Assembly: GCA_963707895.1 (NCBI GenBank)
Contig: CAVPRS010000002.1
Location: forward strand, 1 to 64,000
Reading direction: 5' to 3'
Origin: Fodinibacter sp963707895
GTDB lineage: Bacteria; Actinomycetota; Actinomycetes; Actinomycetales; Dermatophilaceae
DNA: 64,000 nt
A model generated the notes under the pieces. It was not told the origin of the DNA, did not search any database, and was given only the letters and a program-made list of their open reading frames with translations. Below are positions 42,745 through 50,928 of this stretch, piece after piece (the first letter of the stretch is position 1; each line of letters starts with the position of its first letter). The translations under genes and the position numbers were made by a program.

Positions 42745-43617
42745 ATGCCGTTGACCTACGCAACCGTGGCCCCCGGCGCGCTCTCCCCGCGCCGACCCGT
42801 GCCGCCGAGCATCGCCCGGCCCGAGTACGTCGACCGGCCCGGACCGGTGCCGTTCACCGGACCGGAGGTCAAGGACCCCGAGACCATCGAGCGGATGCGG
42901 GTCGCGGGCCGGATCGCCGCCGACGCCATGGCCGCGGCGGCCGCCGTGATCGCCCCCGGCGTCACCACCGACGAGATCGACCGGGTGGGCCACGAGTACC
43001 TGCTCGACCACGGCGCCTACCCGTCGACGTTGGGCTACAAGGCCTTTCCGAAGTCGCTCTGCACGTCGGTCAACGAGGTGGTGTGCCACGGCATCCCCGA
43101 CAGCCGCCCGCTCGACGACGGCGACATCGTCAACATCGACATCACCGCCTTCATCGGCGGCGTGCACGGCGACACCGACGCCACCTACCTCGTGGGCGAC
43201 GTCGACGAGGAGTCGCGGTTGCTCGTCGAGCGCACCCACGAGGCGATGATGCGAGGCATCCGCGCCGCCGTCCCGGGTCGCGAGGTCAACGTCATCGGGC
43301 GCGTCATCCAGTCGTACGCGCGCCGGTTCGGCTACGGCGTCGTGCGCGACTTCACCGGGCACGGCATCGGCAGCGCGTTCCACAGCGGCCTGATCATCCC
43401 CCACTACGACGCCGCGCCCTCGTACAGCACCGTCATCGAGGCGGGCATGACCTTCACCGTCGAGCCGATGCTCAACCTCGGAACCCCCGAGTGGGAGATG
43501 TGGGACGACGGCTGGACCGTCGTCACGAAGGACCGCCGGCGCTCGGCACAGTTCGAGCACACCATCCTCATCACGGACTCCGGTCCGGAGATCCTCACCC
43601 AGGGAGACGCAGCATGA
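42745..43617 (+). CDS. map: Methionine aminopeptidase, type I with N-terminal extension
   Basis: Removes the initiator Met from nascent proteins. The protein is 290 aa. Metal ligands are visible in order: two Asp in NIDITAFIGGVHGDTDATY, His in FTGHGIGSAFHSG, Glu in FTVEPML and Glu in FEHTILI. An N-terminal extension of about 40 residues contains PRRPVPPSIARPEYVDRPG, resembling the PxxP-bearing extension of mycobacterial MapB that is thought to contact the ribosome. ATG 42745 lies 7 nt after a TAGACT box. It overlaps ppgK by 4 nt. Confidence 0.94.
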   Translation: MPLTYATVAPGALSPRRPVPPSIARPEYVDRPGPVPFTGPEVKDPETIERMRVAGRIAADAMAAAAAVIAPGVTTDEIDRVGHEYLLDHGAYPSTLGYKAFPKSLCTSVNEVVCHGIPDSRPLDDGDIVNIDITAFIGGVHGDTDATYLVGDVDEESRLLVERTHEAMMRGIRAAVPGREVNVIGRVIQSYARRFGYGVVRDFTGHGIGSAFHSGLIIPHYDAAPSYSTVIEAGMTFTVEPMLNLGTPEWEMWDDGWTVVTKDRRRSAQFEHTILITDSGPEILTQGDAA

Positions 43618-44393
43618 GCACCGGATTCCCCCTCGGCATCGACGTCGGCGGCAGCGGTATCAAGGGCGCACCGGTCGACCTGGCAGCGGGTGAGTTCGCG
43701 CAGAAGCGCCTGCGGATCGACACCCCGCTGAAGTCCACCCCGGAGGCCGTGTGCGACGTCATCGCCGAGGTCGTCGACAACTTCGACGAGGTCCGCAGCG
43801 ACTCCCCGATCGGCGTGACGATCCCCGGGGTCGTCCAGCACGGGGTCGTGAAGACCGCGGCGAACATCGACAAGTCGTGGGTCGGCTGCGAGATCGAGAA
43901 GCTCCTCGAGGACCGGCTCCAGCACGACGTCGTCGTCGTCAACGACGCCGACGCGGCGGGCGTCGGCGAGCTCGAGTTCGGCGCCGCGAAGGGCCACGAG
44001 GGTCTCGTGATCCTCACGACGCTCGGCACCGGCATCGGCACGGCGATCTTCAACCGCGGTGTCCTCGTGCCGAACTCCGAGCTCGGTCACCTCGAGATCG
44101 ACGGCGTGGACGCCGAGACCGTCGCCGCGTCCTCCGCGAAGACGCGCGAGAACCTCAGCTACGAGGAGTGGGCCGCCCGGCTGCAGGTCTACTACCGGCG
44201 GCTCGAGGACCTGCTGTGGCCGGACCTCATCGTCGTCGGCGGAGGGGTGTCGAAGGACTCCGACGAGTTCCTGCCGCTCCTCGACATCCGCACGCCGATC
44301 ATCCCCGCCACGCTGAAGAACAAGGCCGGCATCATCGGCGCGGCCGTCCTGGCGACCCGGGTGCAGGACGAGCGAGGACGCCACAAGGGCTGA
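43614..44393 (+). CDS. ppgK: Polyphosphate glucokinase
   Basis: ROK-family kinase, 259 aa, phosphorylating glucose with polyphosphate or ATP, characteristic of actinobacteria. GIDVGGSGIKGAPVDL is the phosphate-1 loop, TTLGTGIGTAIF the phosphate-2 region, and ELGHLEIDG the substrate-binding segment. ATG 43614 overlaps the map stop (ATGA) with GGGAG upstream. Confidence 0.93.
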   Translation: MSTGFPLGIDVGGSGIKGAPVDLAAGEFAQKRLRIDTPLKSTPEAVCDVIAEVVDNFDEVRSDSPIGVTIPGVVQHGVVKTAANIDKSWVGCEIEKLLEDRLQHDVVVVNDADAAGVGELEFGAAKGHEGLVILTTLGTGIGTAIFNRGVLVPNSELGHLEIDGVDAETVAASSAKTRENLSYEEWAARLQVYYRRLEDLLWPDLIVVGGGVSKDSDEFLPLLDIRTPIIPATLKNKAGIIGAAVLATRVQDERGRHKG

Positions 44394-44409
44394 GCCTGCC
44401 CGGCCGCCC

Positions 44410-45066
44410 TCACTCGCCGACGCGGAACTCCGTGGCGGGGGCACCCGCGAGGTCGTGGATGCGGGTGTTCTTCGACCCGAGCTGGCCGGCCTGGTTGAGG
44501 TACATCCCGCGCCCGCGCGGCTGGAGCAGCCCGTCGTGCACCGGTACCGCGTGCGGGGCGTCGAGGCGGCGCAGGAACGCCGTCATGTCCCGGCTGCGCT
44601 GCCACGGCGCCTGGAGGGCGAACGCGAGGACGTCGACGTCACCGGGCTCGGCGTCGAAGGCGTCACCTGGGTGGTAGAACGACGGCTCGCCCTCGGCGTC
44701 GAGCCGCACCCCGACGTTGGTGATGCGCGGGATGTCGTCGTGGATGAGGGCGTGCTGCTCGCCGAACGGCGTCACCGTGACACCACCGACCGTCGTCGCG
44801 CCGTCGTGCGCACGTGCCTCGACGCCGAGACCTGCCAGCACGTCGACGCTGCCCGGGTCGCACAGCACGACCGCCCCGGGGTTCGCGGCGGCCAGTGCGG
44901 GTAGCCGCTCGGGGTCGAGGTGGTCGGGGTGCTGGTGGGTCACGAGCACGGCCGCCAGGTCGCGCACGTCGCTCAGGTCGTCGGCGAAGGTGCCGGGGTC
45001 GATGAGCAGCCGCGTGTCGGCCATCTCGACGAGCAGGCAGGCGTGCCCGAGGTGGGTGATCAGCAT
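44410..45066 (-). CDS. MBL-fold metal-dependent hydrolase
   Basis: A 218-aa beta-lactamase-fold protein of the UlaG/UPF0173 type. Metal motifs are VTHQHPDHLDP, a later His in PFGEQHALIH and YHPGDAFDAEPGDVD. Substrate is unknown; characterised relatives act on lactones or phosphodiesters. ATG 45066 lies 6 nt after TACGGT, so it is probably leaderless. It is separate from the cobalamin-domain gene upstream by 19 nt on the same strand. Confidence 0.85.
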   Translation of the reverse strand: MLITHLGHACLLVEMADTRLLIDPGTFADDLSDVRDLAAVLVTHQHPDHLDPERLPALAAANPGAVVLCDPGSVDVLAGLGVEARAHDGATTVGGVTVTPFGEQHALIHDDIPRITNVGVRLDAEGEPSFYHPGDAFDAEPGDVDVLAFALQAPWQRSRDMTAFLRRLDAPHAVPVHDGLLQPRGRGMYLNQAGQLGSKNTRIHDLAGAPATEFRVGE

Positions 45067-45072
45067 GTGTCC

Positions 45073-45078
45073 ACCGTA
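45073..45078 (-). promoter_or_regulatory. -10 box of a leaderless MBL-hydrolase transcript
   Basis: TACGGT on the minus strand, 6 nt before the ATG at 45066; it overlaps the space just before the cobalamin-domain gene's stop. Confidence 0.4.
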
Positions 45079-45085
45079 TGCCCGG

Positions 45086-45796
45086 TCAGCCGACCGCGGG
45101 CTCGTTGCGGTCGTCCGTCGCGCGGGTTCGGCGACGGCCCGTGGAGTCCGGCGCTGGGGGCGCGACCGGTGGGACGGCATCGACGATGCCTGCCGCGGCC
45201 CGCAGCTCGCGGGGCAGCACGGTCGTGCCCGGCGGCGCGCTCGGCAGGGTCAGGGCTCCCTCGCCGGCAAGGAACAGCGGCACCCGCTCCGCCAGCCGGC
45301 TCAGGGACGGCATCCGCGACTCGAAGGCCGAGCGTCGCACCCCGGCGAGCACGCAGGCGTCGGCGCCGAGGTGGCGCACCGCGTCGGCGACGGCCGTCAT
45401 CGGGGTGTTGGCTCCCAGGCTCACCACGCGCCACCAGCGGGCGTGCAGCATGGCGCCGAACAGCTCGAGCGGCAGGTCGTGCAGCTCTCGGGGCGGGCAG
45501 GCGAGGACCACCGTGCGCACCCGCTCGCCCTGCACCGGCATCCGCAGCTCGCCGAGCACCCCGCGGAACGAGCTGGAGACGAAGTGCTCGTGCAGCACGC
45601 CGAGGTCGCCGCGTTCCCACAGCTCGCCCACGTCGTGCAGCACCGGCAGCATCACCTCGGTGACGGTGGCGTCGACACCGGCGGTCAGCAGCGTCTGCAG
45701 GAGGGCGTCGCGCACGGTCGCTCCGTCGAGGTCGCGAACGGCGTGCATGACGGTGCTGCGCGTCGCGCCGTGTCCGAGCGGGCGGGGCGTGGGCAT
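45086..45796 (-). CDS. CarH-like cobalamin-binding protein lacking a DNA-binding domain
   Basis: A 236-aa protein with a helical cap and a B12-binding Rossmann domain like the light sensor CarH/LitR. The cap has W60, then nine residues, then E70-H71 (WERGDLGVLHEH), which covers adenosylcobalamin in CarH. His106 in PPRELHD is the candidate axial ligand, and the 35-residue gap from H71 equals that in Thermus CarH as I recall it. The residue after W60 is Glu, where CarH has His132, so the same bis-His photoadduct may not form. No MerR helix-turn-helix precedes the cap, only about 17 residues. I chose ATG 45796 because GGAGAGG lies 6 nt upstream; a GTG at 45844 would add 16 residues. Function, target and light response are inferred. 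Confidence 0.85.
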   Translation of the reverse strand: MPTPRPLGHGATRSTVMHAVRDLDGATVRDALLQTLLTAGVDATVTEVMLPVLHDVGELWERGDLGVLHEHFVSSSFRGVLGELRMPVQGERVRTVVLACPPRELHDLPLELFGAMLHARWWRVVSLGANTPMTAVADAVRHLGADACVLAGVRRSAFESRMPSLSRLAERVPLFLAGEGALTLPSAPPGTTVLPRELRAAAGIVDAVPPVAPPAPDSTGRRRTRATDDRNEPAVG

Positions 45797-46280
45797 CGCG
45801 GTCCTCTCCGGCCGCCGGGCGGCCACTGGGGAACGGTACGTCACGGAGGTCGCGGTCTTGCCTTGCTGAGCCCGCTCTCAGCGAGCTCGGCGGATTGTCC
45901 CAAACCGTGAACCCGGACCGCCTGAGGTCCGTTTAATGGAGTCGGCGGCCCTCAGCAGGGCCACCGGCGCTGAAGAAGTCGGCGCGGGCGACCGACGGGG
46001 AGGGTCGCGCTCCAACCGGCCCGCCCCACACGAGCCGCCGTTCGTGGGCGTGTCGCAGGGGCGCGCCCGGGACACGGCGAGGGCCTACGCCACCACCGGC
46101 TGTGGCCCCGACGGGCCGTCGACCAGTCCGCCTGCAGGGAGGCGGATACCGGTCGGCGGCCCGTTCGCCCGAGAGCTCTTCCGATGCTTGACCGGGGAGC
46201 GCATACTCGAAAGGACAATGGGTCGGCGTGGCCCGCGTGCGGCGCGTCGGCTCCCGCTCTCTCCTGACGGGGGGACCCGC
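45797..46280. other. Intergenic region with a weak hairpin
   Basis: About 480 bases with no confident gene. A short hairpin (45914-45931) followed by TTT on the plus strand may be a weak terminator. A catactc-containing segment near 46186-46208 recurs before the second small gene at about 46606-46629 and looks like a duplicated promoter. An open frame upstream of 46281 in the same register as the first small protein is not needed to explain it. Confidence 0.4.
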
Positions 46281-46544
46281 ATGCGGCTATGGCGACGGGC
46301 CGTCGTGACGAGCGACCCCGATCCGGACACCTGCGAGCACAGCTGGCGGCTGCGCGACGTGAGCGTCGCCCTGCCGGGTCCGTACGTGTGCGAGGTCTGC
46401 GACGGGTGCGGCGCGATGCGCATCCACGGACCCGACGCCATCACCGGGCCGGCGAGCAACGTCGCCGACGGTGCCGCGCTGCACCTGGAGTCACTCGACC
46501 GGCAGTCCTCACCGCGACACGCGACCCCGCACCAGCCGGAGTAG
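46281..46544 (+). CDS. Small CxH/CxxC protein, copy 1
   Basis: An 87-aa protein of unknown function. Invariant parts shared with copy 2 are PDTCEHSWRLR, ALPG, VCD-x-C, AITGP and VADGA. Cys18, His20, Cys40 and Cys43 form a C-x-H ... C-x2-C set that could bind zinc. A further Cys37 is present only in this copy. It is short, acidic in the middle and lacks membrane or signal segments. ATG 46281 has a G-rich stretch upstream (GGGGG). The frame continues in-phase upstream, so a longer form from ATG 46218 is possible. Confidence 0.6.
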   Translation: MRLWRRAVVTSDPDPDTCEHSWRLRDVSVALPGPYVCEVCDGCGAMRIHGPDAITGPASNVADGAALHLESLDRQSSPRHATPHQPE

Positions 46545-46697
46545 CCCGGGGCGCTGAGGTCGGGGTCGCGCAGTCCGACGGATCCGCCGTCACCGGGACT
46601 ACCGGTGCTCGACCGCGAGGGACATACTCAGTCGCAAGAGCGCCAACGAGGCCCGCTCGCCGCGCGCCGGGCCTGCCTTCTCGTGACGGGAGACCCC

Positions 46698-46943
46698 ATG
46701 CGGCTTTGGCAACGGGAGGACGTACAGGTCGACCCCGGCCCGGACACCTGCGAGCACAGCTGGCGGCTTCGCAACGTGAGCTTCGCGCTGCCCGGTCTGT
46801 ACGTGTTCGACGTCTGCGACCTGTGCGACGCGTTGCACCTCGACGGGCCCGAGGCGATCACCGGGCCGCCGAGCCACGTGGCCGACGGGGCCACCATGTA
46901 CCTGGAGTCCCTGGCGCGGCGCTGGTCGCCGCCGTCGGACTGA
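46698..46943 (+). CDS. Small CxH/CxxC protein, copy 2
   Basis: An 81-aa paralogue about 150 nt downstream of copy 1, with roughly 60 percent identity by eye over 75 residues and no gap in the first 70. Cys18, His20, Cys40 and Cys43 are all kept, whereas Cys37 is Phe. The upstream DNA, including the catactc element about 75 nt before the ATG and a GACGGGAGA ribosome site, is also similar to copy 1, so the duplication covered promoter and gene. The separate promoter suggests independent expression. Function unknown. Confidence 0.65.
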   Translation: MRLWQREDVQVDPGPDTCEHSWRLRNVSFALPGLYVFDVCDLCDALHLDGPEAITGPPSHVADGATMYLESLARRWSPPSD

Positions 46944-46989
46944 CCCAGGCCACCTCGCCACGCGGACGACCGCGGGCCCGGGCCTGTGT

Positions 46990-47378
46990 GGTGGACGAGT
47001 CGGGCTGTAGGCCGGGTTCTGTCCCGTGCCGCTGTTGCCGGCGACGCGGTGACGGTCATCCATCTCGGGTGGCCGTTGCCGACCACCTCCAGCGCCCTAC
47101 CCACGTGCTCGGGCGGGCCGCCCTCGATCGCACGCTGTCTGGGCTTGCTCCGGATGGGGTTTACCGAGCCGACCTGGTCACCCAGGTCGCTGGTGGTCTC
47201 TTACACCACCGTTTCACCCTTGCTCCCACCACTGGCGTGGTGGGGGCGGTCTGTTCTCTGTGGCACTGTCCCGCGGGTCACCCCGGGTGGCTGTTGGCCA
47301 CCATCCTGCCCTTCGGAGCCCGGACCTTCCTCGGCGGTGGTTGCCCACCGACGCGACCGTCCGCCCGACTCGTCCGCC
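46990..47378 (-). ncRNA. rnpB: RNase P RNA (bacterial type A)
   Basis: Catalytic RNA that matures tRNA 5' ends. The minus strand contains the conserved P4-side block GAGGAAGGTCCGGGCTCC and later ATAAGCC-like and CCCGCGGGACAGTG elements typical of the class. The ends close as the P1 helix: 46993-47005 pairs with 47363-47375 over 13 bases. Ends are accurate to a few bases. Confidence 0.9.
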
Positions 47379-47396
47379 GCCAGTGTAGGGGTCGGG

Positions 47397-48845
47397 TCAG
47401 GTGTGGCTGAACGACACGTCACCGGCGCGCACGTCGGCGACGTCGAGCCGCACCGGCACGTGCGCCCCGAGAGCGGCGCGGGGACCGGTGACCCGGGCGA
47501 TGACCGGCAGGTCGACCAGCTGCACCTCCATGCCCTTGTCGTTGTGGTCGATCACGATCGCGCCGAAGGACTCCCCCTCGCGGCCGAGGAGCACCGCCGC
47601 CTCCGTGGCATCGGCGCAGGCGCGCTCGGCCGCACGGGCCCGGCGGTCGGAGTCGCGCATCAGCTCGGGCAGCAACGGCAGGGCCGCGCGCACGGCATCC
47701 GGCACGTCGGCGCCGCGGGACGCGGCCTCGCAGACGACCAGGCCGAAGCGGTCGACGAGGCGTCGCAGCGGCGCGGTGACGTGGGCGTACGGGGCCGCGA
47801 CGGCTGCGTGCTCGCGCTGCTCGGGCAGCTCGCCGTCGAAGGCCGTGTAGCCGGCGCCGCGGAACAGCGCGGTCGCCTCGTGGATGAGGGCCAGGTGCCG
47901 TGGGTTCGTCCGGTCCAGCCCCCGCACGAACTCGCCGTAGGGGAGGTCCTCGGCCCACTCGGTGCCCAGCGCGCGGGCCTCCCGGCGGAACCGCTTGACC
48001 GCCTCCGGTGTCGGGGCGGGCATCGTGCGGAGCACGCCGACTCCGGCATCGAGCATCATCGTGGCGGCGGCCATGCCGGTGAGCAGCGACACCTGGGCGT
48101 TCCACTCCTCGGCCGCCACCGGCGGGCGGAACTCGAGCGTGAAGCCACCGCCGTCGCGCGCGGTCACCTGCTGCTCGGGCATCGGCAGGCTGGCGCCACC
48201 GCGCGCCCGCTCCTGGGCGATCCGCCGCTCGCCGATCTCGCGCAGCATGAGGAAACGGTCGTCGTCGGTGCCGGCGTCGATCGCGGCCTGGATGGTGACG
48301 TAGTCGAGGCGTTCGACGCTGCGCACCATGGCGCGGTACAGCTCGGCGGACGTCAGCGCCCCCGCGCCGTCCAGCCGCAGGTCCCACACGAAGGCCGGTC
48401 GCACGGCATCCGGCAGCAGGCTCGCGGCGGCCTCGGAGAGCACCTCGGGGTGCAGCGGCACGCGCACGTCCGGGCAGTAGACGGTCTGGCCCCGCTCGCG
48501 GGTGACGCGGTCGAGCGCGCCGCCGAGCCGCACGAACGCGGGCACGTCGGCGATGGCGTAGCGGATGTGGTGACCGTCGCCGTCCCGCTCGAGGTGCATC
48601 GCCTGGTCCAGGTCCATCGAGCCCGCCGGGTCGACCGTGAAGAACGGCAGGGCGGTCTCGTCGCGGCCCGGTAGGTCGGGTGGCGCCGCCGCGACCTGCT
48701 CGGCCTCGGCGAGCGCGTCGGCGGGGTAGTCGAGGGACAGACCGAGCTCGGCCCGCACCGCGGCGAACCGGTCGCGCAGCGCCTGGAGCACCCCCTGCGG
48801 GATGTCGGCGTCGGTCGGGGCCAGGCGCACGCGGGGGTGTGGCAT
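47397..48845 (-). CDS. RNB-domain ribonuclease
   Basis: RNase II/R-family exoribonuclease, 482 aa, hydrolysing RNA 3' to 5'. The catalytic block is TVDPAGSMDLDQAMHLERDG with the metal-binding Asp residues, and RVPLHPEVLSEAAASLLPD follows. No clear S1 domain is present at the C-terminus, and the protein is shorter than E. coli RNase II, as in the actinobacterial group. ATG 48845 has TAGGTT 7 nt upstream (leaderless). It is convergent to nothing and lies just upstream of rnpB on the same strand. Confidence 0.88.
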   Translation of the reverse strand: MPHPRVRLAPTDADIPQGVLQALRDRFAAVRAELGLSLDYPADALAEAEQVAAAPPDLPGRDETALPFFTVDPAGSMDLDQAMHLERDGDGHHIRYAIADVPAFVRLGGALDRVTRERGQTVYCPDVRVPLHPEVLSEAAASLLPDAVRPAFVWDLRLDGAGALTSAELYRAMVRSVERLDYVTIQAAIDAGTDDDRFLMLREIGERRIAQERARGGASLPMPEQQVTARDGGGFTLEFRPPVAAEEWNAQVSLLTGMAAATMMLDAGVGVLRTMPAPTPEAVKRFRREARALGTEWAEDLPYGEFVRGLDRTNPRHLALIHEATALFRGAGYTAFDGELPEQREHAAVAAPYAHVTAPLRRLVDRFGLVVCEAASRGADVPDAVRAALPLLPELMRDSDRRARAAERACADATEAAVLLGREGESFGAIVIDHNDKGMEVQLVDLPVIARVTGPRAALGAHVPVRLDVADVRAGDVSFSHT

Positions 48846-48852
48846 GCCGCCC

Positions 48853-48858
48853 AACCTA
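48853..48858 (-). promoter_or_regulatory. -10 box of the RNB ribonuclease gene
   Basis: TAGGTT on the minus strand, 7 nt before ATG 48845; it lies in the 32-nt gap shared with the divergent yaaA promoter. Confidence 0.45.
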
Positions 48859-48865
48859 ACCTCCG

Positions 48866-48871
48866 TAGGCT
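48866..48871 (+). promoter_or_regulatory. -10 box of a leaderless yaaA transcript
   Basis: TAGGCT followed by 6 nt and GTG 48878. It is back to back with the ribonuclease promoter. Confidence 0.45.
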
Positions 48872-48877
48872 GCCCCC

Positions 48878-49624
48878 GTGCTGATCCTGCTCCCGCCGTC
48901 GGAGTCCAAGGCGAACCGGCGCCGGGGCAGGCCTGCCGACCCGTCGACGTGGTCCTTCCCCGAGCTGGCTCCGACCCGCGCCCGGGTGGCGGACGCGCTG
49001 GCGCAGGTGAGCGCCTCCCCCGAGGCGCCGGCTCTCCTCGGCGTCTCCCCCGGCCTGCTCGGCGAGGTGGCGCGCAACCTCGTGCTCGACACCGCACCCG
49101 CGACGCCGGCCGCGGAGGTCTACACCGGCGTGCTCTACGACGCGCTCGGGCTGGCCACCCTCGACACCGCCGCGCGCCGCCGGGCGAACCGCTGGCTGGT
49201 CGTCGTCTCGGCCCTCCACGGCGCGGTGCGCCCGGGCGACCGGATCACCGCGTACCGGCTCTCGATGGGCTCCACGCTGCCCGGCCTCGGCCCGCTCGCC
49301 CAGCTCTGGCGGCCGTCGCTCGACGAGGTGCTCCCGGGCGTCGCCGCCAAGGGGGTCGTCGTCGACTGCCGGTCGGCGCCGTATGCCGCCGCCTGGCGCC
49401 CCGGTGCCGACCTCGCCCCGCGCTGGGTGCAGGTGCGAGTGCCCGGCGCCAGCCACATGGCCAAGCACACCCGTGGGTTGGTGGCACGGCATCTCTGCGA
49501 GGTCGGGGTGGTGCCGCGCTCGGTGCCGGCCCTGCGCGACGTCGTGGCCGGCGCCTTCGACGTGCGCCTCACCGAGCCGACGAGCAGCAGGGCCCCCTGG
49601 GTCATGGACGTGGTGCCGGCGTGA
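48878..49624 (+). CDS. yaaA: YaaA-family peroxide stress protein
   Basis: DUF328/YaaA protein, 248 aa, which in E. coli limits free iron and DNA damage under H2O2. The N-terminal signature LILLPPSESKANRRRG and the C-terminal basic patch ASHMAKHTRGLVARHL are recognisable. The mechanism is debated. GTG 48878 lies 6 nt after TAGGCT. Its last bases overlap the permease start (GTGA), so both are made together. Confidence 0.88.
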   Translation: MLILLPPSESKANRRRGRPADPSTWSFPELAPTRARVADALAQVSASPEAPALLGVSPGLLGEVARNLVLDTAPATPAAEVYTGVLYDALGLATLDTAARRRANRWLVVVSALHGAVRPGDRITAYRLSMGSTLPGLGPLAQLWRPSLDEVLPGVAAKGVVVDCRSAPYAAAWRPGADLAPRWVQVRVPGASHMAKHTRGLVARHLCEVGVVPRSVPALRDVVAGAFDVRLTEPTSSRAPWVMDVVPA

Positions 49625-50718
49625 CCGCAGCGGATGCCGTCGCCCTCCTCGAGCGGCTGCTGCCAGTCGTCGTCTTCCTCCTCGCCATCACGGTGACCGC
49701 CGAGGTCGCCGAGCGCGCCGGGGTGTTCGACGTGGCGGGCCACTGGGTGGCGCACGCCGGACGGCACCGCGCCTGGGCGCTGTGGCTGCTCTTCTCCCTG
49801 CTCGCAGTGGGCTGCACCGTGGTGCTCTCGCTCGACACCACCGCGGTCCTGCTGACCCCGGTGGGTCTCGCCGTCGCCCGGCAGGTCGACCTCGACGCGA
49901 GAGTCTTCGCCGTCACGACCCTGTGGATCGCCAACACCGGATCCCTGCTGCTGCCGGTCTCGAACCTCACGAACCTGTTGGCGCTCAACACCTTCGAGCG
50001 CCAGGGGCTGGGCCACGCCGACTACGTGCGGCTCGCCTGGGCACCCGCCCTCGCGTGCGTGGTCGTCACCCTTGCGCTCGTCGCCCTCCTGCACCGTCGC
50101 ACCCTCACCGCGTCGTACGCCGTCGACCCTCCACCCGATCCCCACGACGTCGTGCTGCTGCGCTGGGCCGCCGCCGTCTGCATCGCCCTCGGGCCCCTCT
50201 TCGCCCTCGGTGCGCCGCCGTGGGCCGTCTCCCTCGTGGCCGCCGCGGTGCTGCTGGCCGTCGCGCGGTGGCGCGCGCCGACCCTGCTGCCGGGGCTTCC
50301 GGTGCCGTGGCTGATGGCGGCCGGGTTCGTCGTGGTGTCGGTCGTGGTCGAGGTGCTGCACCAGCGCGGGCTGGGCGACCTGATCGCGTCGGCGGTGCCC
50401 GACGGAACGGGCAGCGCGGCGCTGTTCGCCCTCGCCGGGACCGGGGCGTTCGCCGCCAACGTCGCCAACAACCTGCCGGCCTACCTCGTGCTCGAGCCCG
50501 TGGCCGCCGATGCCGCGCCGCGCCTCATGGCCCTCCTCGTCGGGGTCAACGCCGGGCCGCTCCTCACCCCCTGGGCCTCGCTGGCGACCTTGCTCTGGCT
50601 CCAGCGGTGCCGTACCGCCGGCATCGTCGTCCCCTGGCGCTGGCTGGTACCCGCGGGTGCGGTGTGCGCGGTGCTCGCCGTGGCCGCCGGGGCCGGGGCG
50701 CTGGCGCTGACCGCCTGA
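49621..50718 (+). CDS. ArsB/NhaD-type membrane permease
   Basis: A 365-aa integral membrane protein with about ten predicted hydrophobic helices. Repeated motifs are DTTAVLLTPVGLAVARQ and FAANVANNLPAYLVL, characteristic of the ion-transporter superfamily containing arsenite pump ArsB and anion transporters. The substrate is not evident. GTG 49621 overlaps yaaA by 4 nt, linking it to an oxidative-stress protein. No arsenic genes (arsR, arsC) are beside it, so arsenite export is unsupported. Confidence 0.85.
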   Translation: MTAADAVALLERLLPVVVFLLAITVTAEVAERAGVFDVAGHWVAHAGRHRAWALWLLFSLLAVGCTVVLSLDTTAVLLTPVGLAVARQVDLDARVFAVTTLWIANTGSLLLPVSNLTNLLALNTFERQGLGHADYVRLAWAPALACVVVTLALVALLHRRTLTASYAVDPPPDPHDVVLLRWAAAVCIALGPLFALGAPPWAVSLVAAAVLLAVARWRAPTLLPGLPVPWLMAAGFVVVSVVVEVLHQRGLGDLIASAVPDGTGSAALFALAGTGAFAANVANNLPAYLVLEPVAADAAPRLMALLVGVNAGPLLTPWASLATLLWLQRCRTAGIVVPWRWLVPAGAVCAVLAVAAGAGALALTA

Positions 50719-50742
50719 GGGTCCGCGCAGCAGCGGCTGACT

Positions 50743-50841
50743 TTCCGCGCCATCACAGCGATGGCGCGGAAGCTCCCGGATGGCGCGGAAGCTTCCGCGC
50801 CACGGGAGAACTTCCGCGCCGTCACAGTGATGGCGGGGAAG
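50743..50841. repeat. Cluster of three palindromic hairpins
   Basis: Three related inverted repeats stand head to tail in 99 bases: 50743-50771 (12-bp stem, 5-nt loop), 50773-50808 (22-nt perfect palindrome TGGCGCGGAAGCTTCCGCGC-CA inside a further 6-bp stem), and 50811-50841 (imperfect copy with two changes). All share TTCCGCGCC. It follows the permease gene by 24 nt. It may be a REP-like dispersed repeat, a terminator or an mRNA-stabilising block. Confidence 0.7.
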
Positions 50842-50928
50842 CTCATGCGGTCGCAAGGTTCGACAGATGCGCGGGCCCGGACCGGCCGCCTTACCGCCCC
50901 GCGCGGCATCCGTGCCACGATCGCGCCG

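Noticed and set aside
50743..50841. CRISPR-like repeat block
   Set aside because: Units are contiguous palindromes without regular spacers and no cas genes are near.
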